Assembly (NCBI RefSeq): GCF_041260155.1
Contig: NC_091933.1
Span: forward strand, 34,691,293 to 34,755,292
DNA: 64,000 nucleotides
Source of the DNA: Ptychodera flava
Taxonomy: Eukaryota; Hemichordata; Enteropneusta; Ptychoderidae
Direction: 5' to 3'
Of the stretch, positions 12,607 to 24,100 are shown in pieces; positions within the stretch are counted from its first letter, which is position 1, and each line of letters starts with the position of its first letter. The notes below the pieces were generated by a model. That model saw only the letters and a list, made by a program, of their open reading frames with translations, was not told the origin of the DNA and did not search any database. The position numbers were made by a program, and so were the translations under genes.

Positions 12607-12753
12607 TATTATGTTTTTGAAAATATGGTGACCCCCCCTTTCCTACCAGTGAAAAAGCGATGACTCCCCCTTTGCGGATTCCAAAATTATGATGACCCCC
12701 CCCCCTGGATTTTGCCGGGCCCCCCCGGCCGTAAAAACTGAACGGTATCTTAG

Positions 12754-15138
12754 CCACTAAGAAATGAACAGCAAAGAACAGAGAAAAAGCGATAGGACAA
12801 CGAGAAAGGGCAAGAGCAAAAGAAAAAACAACCCAACAAGAAAATGCAAAAGATAAAATAATGACACGAAACAAAGGAAGAATATTAAAAAAGAATAAAG
12901 TTTTCTCTTCATCCTATCTTTTATCAGCTCATAAAACTGTACTTCTTACGTCTCTCTGAATAAAGCTGCGTTCACAAATAACGGGGAGGCGCTGGGGGAA
13001 TCGCGATTGGATTTTTTTTTTCAGATCCCCCTCAATACCCTGAAAAATTTCAAGTCCCCCCATCTATTTGATCAAAATTTTTCAAGCCCTTCCCCTCAAT
13101 TAAATACTTATTATGTATTTATTAGGGATGCACGCAAAGAAAAAATAAACATATTGGGCAGCTCTGCTCGCAGATGTCCAACACTATGAGGTTATCCTAT
13201 GATATCCTACGATGAGGGTGCGTGCCACATCACACGAGTCGAAGTGTACGTTGGCAGGGAGGTCAAATAATGGTAGTGTCCTTGTAGCGTTTCTTATGAC
13301 ATATACATTGCGTTTGAACCAACAACAACGCAACGGTTATGTTCGTCGAATTTTATTGGCCAACAAAAACATGACTAATAAGCATAAACGACAATACAAA
13401 CAACAACAACAGGAGTACATAAAAGGGCCCCTTTTATATACTCCTAGTATATTGGACGCTCCGGCCGGCCGCCCGCCCATGTCATACATAACTCATACAC
13501 ATACAGCAATTTTATCGAGTGCTGCTCCGCAGAAAGGAAACTCAAACTAACTCGGTCATGTGATATCAATATTTCATAATTACTATTTATTATTTTTAAT
13601 AATTATGAAAATAATATCATATTTTAGACTATTCATTTCCGGTTGGCCTGTGCCGTTGTATGTGAGAGAGACTACAACAATATGAGAGACAGAATCGGCA
13701 CCAGGGACTGTCGACAGTCTAGTCCTGTTTATGTATATGGTCACTGAACACCATCATTTCGGAAAATATGTGTATGTAGTTTTTTGTTTCGTTTCGTTTT
13801 GTTTTGTTTTTCGCAAATAACTTCTATCTCGCTTCGCCACTTCAATACATTTTTGTAGCCGCCTTTACCGCACTGGCGATGATTTTGCTGATGCTCAGAA
13901 CACTGCGTGTCACATCGTGAGCACATACGACCAAGTCTCCTTTTGCCAAATTCGATGCGGTGTCTCACAGTTTACTGTCATGTTCGCTCCAACTCCGATA
14001 CGCTTCAATAACGTGACGGTGTTTTTACACGGCAACGGAGTGTTGTTCGTACTTCTTAGAGCGTAGTGTCTCGATCAAGCATTCCTGCTTTACTTCACCG
14101 TGTACATGTCATGTACCTCACTGGAAAAGAGAGTACCAAAGTGGACATAACTCAATAGCAGTACGAAGTATTCATTTGGAATCATTTCTTAAAACTTAGC
14201 GCAGAAATTGTTATGACACGAAGCTGGATGAATGTTTGTTGATCAACAATTAGGATATAAGAGAAATGTTGATACAACTGTGCACTGTGAATCACGATGC
14301 CCGGTCACGATGGCTCTCCGAGCGGGTCATTTCCCTGCCTGGGCTTTTTAGGATTACTTGAACGCTATTGAGGGCAGGGTCCTCGCTATGTATTACCCTA
14401 TCTCAATAGACTTGTTGCAAGAGTAACAATATGACACAGGTTGCAAATGTACTCAGGGACCTTGTAAATATCCTTTTCATTCATTCAAATTATACGTCTG
14501 ACGCACGCTAACACTCCTTGCTTTAATTGTTTAAATTTGGTTCGCTTTGTGCACATTTGAATGTCACTCCGGGTATATCCGACCCTTTACCTCTCAATAG
14601 CCACTTGCGCTGAAAACAACTTTAAAAATGAACTTTTTTTCAAGGACGGTGGGGATGACCGTGGTCTGGTGAGGACGCAAACATACGAGGCTGATGCGCC
14701 TTCCCATGAATTGACTTGCAACATGACACTCGTTGTCAAGTGACGCTTTCAGCTGTCACTGCGACATCTCTGTCCTTCTTTGTGCTTGCCCTGCGTGCAT
14801 CTATACTCAGTGTTGTATCACTCAATGTGCTCACGCCACACAAACACAGCAGGCAGCAGGATGGGCGAATACCTGCTGTCGACAGATTGGCATTTACTTG
14901 TCGATCTGAATGGAACAGGGCGCCAACAGATAACCACAGTCTGAGATTTAACCTTGGATTAATTTCTAGTAATATTATGTATCGGTTGATGAGTGCACGG
15001 CGTCACAAATGTGCTATCACCATTGATCGGAATGACTACGTATACCTGTTGATCGAGCAATCAAACCTACTTCTTCACATTGACTGCTCGAGGCGACGCT
15101 ATAGAGTGCATCCGTAAAGTATCATCAACAAGAACAGG
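12754..15138. other. Intergenic DNA upstream of the transporter gene; no gene supported
   Basis: Contains C-rich fragments near 13020-13100 and an AT palindrome near 13575-13615. Several open frames of 60-130 codons show no family resemblance. The last few hundred bases should hold the promoter and 5' UTR of the gene starting at 15139, but I see no clear TATA box. Confidence 0.4.
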
Positions 15139-18100
15139 ATGGAAAACTTTATATCAATGGCAACTGTCACGGATAGAAAATATGATAAACAAATGCCTTC
15201 TGGAATAGTGTGGAAGTGGATGGTTTTACTGGGAAGCCACACATCCATTATGCTCTGTGCTGGATTGCCCCCGACAATGGGCGCCGTGATGACGGTCCTT
15301 CGAAAAGTATTTGACGAAAATGCTGTGGACACGTCCTGGGTTGTATCTCTGGCCATATCAATGGTCAGTTTTGGCGGTAAGTTGAAATTAGGCTTTTTTA
15401 AAAGTCTGGGCGGGTCTCACACCCATACCGAGCTTTAAAATTACTGTTGTTCGTTATACCAAATATAATAAAAAAGCTTGGAGATATTGCTGCATTCAAG
15501 GTGTTTTAGCGCACCCAAAACGTCATCGTATCGCTTGTATGTACGAGAATTATTTTAAGTTTCACACAGCACTGTTTCGAACTTTAGAAACTCTCCAAAT
15601 TATGGCAAGGCGAACTAAATTTGTCTTACCATTAATTAACGCAACGAAATACACAAGCTTTATATGGTTTGTGAGAAACAATTTTTCAACCAAAATGACA
15701 AAAATGTCCATATTTCAGCGATCACAATCCGAACAAACCTATAAACAGGGTCATCCCTTGGGACATACATGTCAAATATCAAAGCTACCTGGCAGGCGGT
15801 TTAGAAGAAGAATGTTTTTAAAATTGTTTTGACCAAACATTACACCTTAAAAATACAAACGTGCACGAATTCAACCGCAACTACAGACCGAATTAACTCT
15901 TTCTATAGAATTATCAAAATATTTCGCACAGAAAAACAACGGTGCAATTGCGATTAGAAAGCGATCCGGTGTTTTGACTCGGTATGCGCATGGCGACATC
16001 TCGAATACGGTGTTAAGAGAGACAGTGATCAAAACCCGTTGGCTTTTCCCGTCACTGTTGTGTAACCATACCCATTTCTGGCACAGCTATTCTAGTCACT
16101 CCTCAGACCCTATACTGTTCCATGCTATCGTCCCACTTTCTCTGTTCTAGATCTCGTAGTCTATTTTCTCTTCTCCATCGCGGCCAATATCGTTTATCCT
16201 GTCGACTCCCAACCGTTTTTCTTCCATTTAACTTTCAATTTCACTAGTATCCTGCCATTTTATATCGGTTTTCATTTTTCATGCAGTCGAAGCCCCCTAT
16301 ATAAATCCATACAAAATATATTGATATTTTTTCTTAAATTCAGGACCACTATCTAGCGCTTTAAGTAACAAATATGGAGCTAGAAAGGTGGTGGCGTTTG
16401 GAGCTCTCCTGGGCACCATTGGTATGATACTCAGTTCCAATGCAACTAGTGTGTCGTTCCTCTACGTGAGCTATGGACTTGTCACAGGTAAGGAACTTTC
16501 AAGTAATAAAAAATGATGATTTATTTATCAGTATTCCTGTCTTTCACGTCAACTGCAGTTTGGGTTTCTTGTTCTACCCACCAAAAGCAGCTTGTCACCT
16601 CGGTTTGTATATGTTTAAATTGCATTGATATTGTTAGCTAAATATTGTTAAATTGTGAAAAATCATAAAAAATTACAGCTTTTGTTTGTGTTGACTTTGT
16701 TTCAACTTTCATAGCAAGGTATCGCGTTTATATGAAATACGCAAGTGAAATAGGCCTAATACATAGACATGAAACAACTTAGGTGACTCGACATGGATAC
16801 CAAAATTTATGTGTGACTAAATAACATGATATTCCCAGTCAGGACTAGACTGCACAATTAAAAAGGTTTTCACTCCAGGTAACCGTAAGCTTTGTACACC
16901 TTTCTTCAGCTCACTAAGTGCGCTTTCTTGGTCTACTTACTGTTTTTTCCCGTAGCCGTTAGGTCGGCCTGGTTACACAGTCGTATTTCCAATGGAATTT
17001 ATACCTTAACACGTATTCAATCGTCAACAATGTATGATGTTGCTTACAAAATAGAGGTGGGCTCCATTGATTAGCTGAATGGAGCAGACGAAGGGAATAC
17101 GGACACCCACCTCCCCGACACCTGATCAGAACGCAAAGCATTTCGAAAAGTTGAGGTAGTACGCACCTCTAAAAGATTTGAACTTGTTCTAAAACTTTCC
17201 TCTGGGAGATTTGAAATCATTTCCTTTCAATATCAAGAATAAAAATCATGGGTCATTTGTACTGGGAAAACAATGAATTACCTAAAAATCGCCGATATTT
17301 GAAATTCAAAATGGCTGCCATCCTCTTGTTAACACTATGCGGAAAATTCGATTGAAAAAAAATATGACGGTTAACACTTTTGCTTACTCCACGACCTCCA
17401 AAATGAACCTCCGCAGGCGAAAAATCAAATTCTTTTGTAAACATTTGAGAGTCCGAATATCTACCACCCCATCCCACCCCACCCCCTCCAAGACTCATTC
17501 TACCTGATGATGGTATACCATTACTTGTGTTCACAGGTCTTGGCTATGGTTTAGCATTTACACCAAGTATTGGCGTCCTGGATGCGTATTTCAACGAGAG
17601 GTTCGTGCTGGCCAATGCCGTGGCATTCACTGGCACTAGTGCGGGACTGTTCGCATTTCCTCCCCTTCTTCACTTTCTACTGGAACGTTATGGTTGGAAA
17701 GGCACGTTCATGACTTTGTCGGCCTTGTCGGCCAATCTTTTCGTATCCGCTGCCATCTTTAGGCCAGTCAACTCAAAACCATCGAGAAAATCAAAACCGA
17801 GAAACATTTTCACCATTGCCTACGGTCTTTCTATACCGCCCACGCTGTTGAATATATCGCTTCCTACGAACTTGGACGTCACGTCTGAGACGGACATCAC
17901 CCACTGCGTTGTGAGTCCAGCTGTGGTCGATCGCTTCAAATCCATCCTAAGTCGGGAACTGAGTGATCATTCAAGTGATGAAGACAGCGGGCACGTATCC
18001 AATGCGCCTCTGTCCAGAGAGACGTCGAATACAGAAAACACAGGTAGTCTTCAATACAGAAGTGAACCATCGCAAACCATTGAACTAACCGACGAAATCT

Positions 18101-21100
18101 GGACACCTACCGTAAATAAGGGCCTTTATGATGAGCGACCGATACCGTATCTGTACGACGGTAAGTTCTGTGATTTAATGCAGTGTACTGCTTCAGCGTC
18201 TATGAAAACAAATGAAAACGAAACCTGTATTAGGAGCATTACGTCACGCAGCAACTACGTCAGAAGAGTCAGCGAAGTGGCCGTAACGCAACAGGCTTGT
18301 GCCAACCAACTCAATGGACGACAACATTTTCGTAAAGTATCTGAATCTAGAGAAGCTGAGAGCGCAAAACGTGGATTTAAAATTTTGGATTTGTCCCTTT
18401 ATCGGACTAAGCCATTGTTTGTTGGACTAACATTGAGTTTCTTCTTCGTCGGCATTGGGTATAATGCCTCATTAGTATATTTGGTAAGCAGGGCTATGGA
18501 ATACGGAATATCACCTTCTGATGCCGCAGTTTTAGCTTCGGTTGTCGGTATATTCAACATCATCGGACAACTTGGGCATGCGTGGTTTGTACAGATGAAG
18601 TTTGTGACAGGATCGCAGGCCTATTACGGGTCCCTGGGTATCTGCGGTATCACGTCATTTCTAAGTGTATGGATGACGTCACACGTGACGTATGGTGTGT
18701 ACTGTGCCATTCTTGGACTGTGCAGTGGTGTTTTCATGACTGTTATTGTTGTTGTCTGTAAGGAGTACGTTGGTGAGGAGAAATTGTCGGATGCCATAGG
18801 TTTAGCGCTTCCACCTTACGGCGTTGGGAGTCTCATTGGACCGCCACTCTCAGGTAATGCCAACAAAATATCAACAAATGACAAGCACAGCTGAGAAAGT
18901 AAACGCGATGGAGACTATGACTAAAAGAGTTGTTATCACAATCATATATGATTCCGAGCATAAATCTGTATTCAAAATGATTAGAACCCGTTTTTCGAGT
19001 TGTGTCATCTACCAATTAGTTTGGCTCATTTTTTTCACTATATCCGTTCTCTCTAAAAAAGATGAAGATATGTGTGTACTAAGCTTCCCCGTCAGCACAT
19101 GGTATTATCTCAGAAAAAATTAAAGTCTGCCAGATTTTTTATGCTTTTGTATATGCTTTCGTATAATCAAATCTTGAATTTTGCGTTGCATTCATATTGT
19201 ATGGTCTGAAGACATTTTTCCTCTGGGAAAATTTGAGAAGAGCAACAAAACACATCTATTTAACTAGTATGTTCTTAAAGTCGGGTCGGAAGGTAGGGTT
19301 CCCATGCACCCCATGGATGTATTTTTTTAACCTACATTTTTGTAATCCTTAGGGTCTATATTTAATGAATTTTGATGTTCCCAAAATCAAATCGTGTCCC
19401 ATGGGGTTCATTTGGCGCCATCTTTGCCGCCATCTTTGCCGCCATCTTGGATTTCAACGATGGGGTAGGGGTCACGTATCTACCGCTCGACGGAAACAGA
19501 AACAATAAAATACTATAAACGTTACATTTTTAGAAAGCCAAGATCATGGCCTTTTCATTGATATATAACTTAATAGGGATCAATTAATATTCGAACGTCG
19601 ATTAGACTTTATATCGGTCATTGGCCGTAAATCGTAAAATTTGCTAAATTTCACACCCAATAATTAAGTTCCCGTTCCTCCAAACAATTTTTCATAAAGT
19701 ATTTATATATTTTTGGAAGAACTCAGTCCAATAAACAAGGAAAACAACATTAAAAGTATGTGTCTTGAGATTTAGTGGGTGTATGAGCTTGTTTTCTTAT
19801 TACGCGGTATGCCACATATCCGTGTGTAACATAAGGGGTAGGGGTAATGTTTCCCTTTCTGTTTCGAATCATGAATGATGAAACCATATAAATGTTACAT
19901 TTTTTGAAAGTGCTGCATCAGGCCTTTCTAAAAATATATAGATTTATGGGGAAAAGTTGCATAATTAAAAGTTACAAAGCTTAAACCTTTCGGTTTGTGT
20001 CGATTTTAAGTGATTTTTTAAGAACGAAATTACAACATATGGGGTAGGGGTAATGTTTCCCTTTCTGCCTCGAATCATGAATTACGAAACCATATAAATG
20101 TTACACTGTTTGAAAGCTCTGACATTGGCCTTTCCAAACATGTATAGTTTTATTGGGAAAAGTCCATATTTTAAAGTTACAAAGCTTATGCCTTTCAGTT
20201 TGTGTCAATTTTAAGTGATTTTTTAAGGACGAAATTACAACATATGGGGTAGGGGTAATGTTTCCCTTTCTCTCTCGAACCATGAATTACGAAACCATAT
20301 AAATGTTATACTGTTTAAAAGCTCTGACATTGGCCTTTCCAAACATGTATAGTTTTGTTGGGAAAAGTCCATATTTTAAAGTTACAAAGCTTAAACCTTT
20401 CGGTTTGTGTCAATTTTAAGTCATTTTTAAACAAAATTTTAATATAAGGGGTAGGGGTAATGTTTCCCGTTCTGCCTTGAACAATGAATTATGAAACCAT
20501 ATAAATGTTATACCGTTTGAAAGCTCTGAAATTGGCCTTTCCAAACATGTATAGTTGTATTGGGAAAAGTCCATATTTTAAAGTTACAAAGCTTATGCCT
20601 TTCAGTTTGTGTTAATTTTAAGTGATTTTTTAAACAAAATTATAATATAAGGGGTAGGGTAATATTTCCCGTTCTGCCTTGAACCATGAATTATGAAACC
20701 ATATAAATATTATACCGTTTGAAAGCTCTGAAATTGGCCTTTCCAAACATGTATAGTTTCATTGGAGAAAGTTGCATATTTGACAGTTACAAAGCTTAAG
20801 CCGTCCAGTTTGTGTCAATTTTAAGTGATTTTTTGAACAATATGCACAAAACAGTTAGTCTGTTGGCCAGGTATCGAAATCATCCCCTCTAAGGCATTTT
20901 ACCCACTATGATTTTTTGTTAGCTAGTATTCTCAGCTGTCATAATCTGCTTATTTTCCATTATCTGATGGTGTGTGAGAGTGTAACGACTTGTTTGTGAA
21001 GGGCTGTCACGCCCTCCGTAGTAAAATAGGAATGGGTTAGGGGTAACATATTTACCGCTAGTCGGAAACAAAAACAAAAAAGTACCATAAACAATACATT

Positions 21101-24100
21101 CTTAGAAAGCCCAGATATAAGCTTTTTCCTTTTTTGATAATTATTCGACTTTAGATGGCGCCGATATTCCGTATGTGCATGGCGGTCAGCAGCTGAATCA
21201 TTCACTTGACGAACGTTGATATGGCCTGAAACTTCGGTAAATTCATTCAAGCAAACTCTTGTTTGATTAAGTTGATAGTTTTCCTTTCTTTTTTATTTCG
21301 AGTATTTGCCATGGCATGACTGAAACGAACCTTGAAACGAAGGCTGTACGTATCTATATTAGTCCGAGCCTGAGCGTGATCTGAGAGCAAACAGATCCGC
21401 AGATAATGCGAACGATCGCAACCGTTACCAACAGACTCATTATGCAGAGCCATGCCCCAAAAACGCCCAACCATACTTGGCACTAATCATGATCCCAGTC
21501 CATTTCGAGCCGGGCTTTAAGGGAAGTGCAGTGGCCTTTGAAAGACCCTTTGGTTTGGTTTTGTACCGTAGTATAGGAAGAAAACCCGACCTGTCGTCGT
21601 TGCTGTGAATGTTTGTGTTGTTTTTAGCCTCTTTTTTCGCCTATTTGAAGAATCGTCTTTGCAGCCTTCCATCCTGCGTTCTGTGTAGCGAGTGTCTTCG
21701 ATCGCTCTCTTAAGTTTGTGATGTACAACTGTCTTGAGTCTCGGTGCTTTATTGGGTGTAGAGGTAAATAGTTAGAGATCAGGGTGATAAATTGGTTGCC
21801 GCAGTGTCTTTCCAGGTGTTGCCACTTTTGAAGGAATTCAACACTCGGTATTTTGGCCTGGTAAGTATTCTTTAAGGTGTACCTGTAGGCTAAGTGGTAC
21901 TGAATAGGGGGCACTTAGGTTTCAACACATTCGATACTCTTGGCTTTCGCTTATACCCCGTTGTATGAGTAACTGGGATCGGAAATGGGAAAGGCTTAAT
22001 TAATATCCATCTTTGCTAATATTAATTCTCGTTTGGCTTACAAATGGCCACCTCTACTTGTTTCGGTGAAAATTTGACTTTCAATTGGACAAAACATTGA
22101 ATATGACTTTCTTCTGTGTGTTATTTAGGCCTATGAAAAATATGAAAATTGCATTATATATTGTTGTCAAATATCTCAAATCTTAGATTGTAAGAGATAG
22201 GCTTAGGCTTCCCTGTAATCATACAAATGAGTTAAATGGGAATTTATTGGAGTAGATTACAGTAATCGAAGAGAATGGTTGACACTATAGAAAGACTTAT
22301 CTCGGATTGCGGGGGACCTAACTATAAAAGAACAGCACAGATACTTGCCGGATGTATTGACTGTTCATCTATAGTACAGGCTAGTACAACATGGAATGTA
22401 AAACATACAAATCAAAGAAGTGGCAAATTTTCTCAACTTTTCACAAAGTTTATATTCCATCATTACTATCAGGATTAGGATTTTCCAAATCTATAAATAA
22501 GCTATTACTTGATTACACCTTGATTCAGCATGACCAACATTTTGCATTTGCCACGCAACCAGCCATGCCCGTCCCTTGGATCGCGAACAATGCCTTTAAC
22601 GAAGCTTTTGAACGCTTTTTGTGAATTGTGTAAGAATGTCCTCTCTGTGGAGTATAATGTGTGAAGCCGTTGTCTAGCTCGCTTGACTCTGATGATTATG
22701 TTGACTTATTTTTTTCTCAGCTGCTGGTGGCTGATCTAGCTGGAAAGTTAGATCAATCTCGTCTCTCTGATTCGATCATGCTGGTGGGAATGGTATCTTC
22801 AAGCATTGACCCTAAAACGTCCGTTTGTAGGGTCTTTGCTTCAAAGACGTCAGGGTCTAACATTGGTTAAATGTCATCCATGATAAGAAACTAATGATAG
22901 ATTCACTCACAAGGCATTTTAAACATTGAGGTGTCAATGGGAATATAAGCCTTTTTAGTCATTTTCTGAGGTTTGTCTCGCCTTCTTATTGCTTGGTGTA
23001 GAGAGTGTTTGTTCGCCTTCTGTTTACTATTTAGTTGCGTAATTTGAATGCGTTCTGTGACATTTGGCTTTTCGGGTTTTAGTTCCAGAATTATTTTGCT
23101 ATTGAATTTTAGTACCTAGTCGAAAATGTAATCCTCATTGTGAGTATATAGTGTTCTGCGTTGTAAAATAATTTCGAAAAATTGGTTATGATCTCTTGTT
23201 TTCTGGTAAGGAAGGTAAAGTGTTGTCGATCCATCTTATCTTATTATGGAGAAGCTATATTGTGGATTAATGGTGATTGGTTTTCAGCGATAAAAGATTC
23301 TCTCGTATTCCCGTGTGGTATTAAAAATAACACTATTAATAGTGAGCTCTGATTTGCCCAGACGGTCACGTGACTGTGCATGTATTTACGATATACTGTA
23401 AAGTTGGCCATTCCTATCTCCAAAGTGGGTTTCTTTCACATTGTTTGTATTTTCATCACAAGTTTCAATATACTGATATAATATAGCGATAAACATCCCC
23501 TATAAGTTGGGTACACCACTCGAGCTCGGTTTTGACCATTTCACTCCTTATACACACGATTGAAGTTCGTGCGTATATGTTGTTTACCGGTCGAAACCGT
23601 GTGGTATCCTTTCAAAGTGGTGCTTTATTGCTTATATATCTCTCGCGATACAATTAAAGAAAAGGGATTGATTGTTGCTGCTGTCATATCAACTTTGCAT
23701 GGCGACTATGACATCCAATTTAGTGTTTGTGGGTTTGGAATATATAATTTTTGACATATTATAGCTGTTAACTTTCTTTCCCTAATTTGAGTTATTGAAA
23801 TGAGTAAAACGTCTTTTATTAACCACCATTGTAGCTTTTTAGTGCTATTCAATGCCTATAGAGTATTTTTCTATGTTCCTTTTAACAAGTAAATGTCAGT
23901 AAAGTAACACAAACTTTTGAGTTTAGGCATTGTCACTGCATAATTTTTGAGTTTACCCCATCAAGCCATATCTTGTTGGAAAAACAACTGCGTTAGTGTT
24001 TCAGAGATATGATATTTATGTGGCTTCCTTATTCGCTGCGTTTGGTAGGAGAGGAAACATTACCCATACCCCTATCCCTTAAATGTATATTATAGAGGGA

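Larger units (their letters stand above)
11748..12746. mobile_element. ~1-kb inverted-repeat element with G/C tracts, SINE-like head and hairpin tandem array
   Basis: Flanked by the 7-bp direct repeat ATCTTAG (11741-11747 and 12747-12753). Near the two ends, CGTTCAGTTTTTAC (11753-11766) and its exact reverse complement GTAAAAACTGAACG (12731-12744) face each other, each followed inward by G/C homopolymer tracts. The left inner part (11925-12005) resembles a tRNA-derived SINE on the minus strand, and the middle is a GC-rich tandem array. No transposase is encoded. The repeat at 33238-33520 shares the SINE head, the G tract and the terminal TAAAAACTGAACG, in the opposite orientation. Confidence 0.75.
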
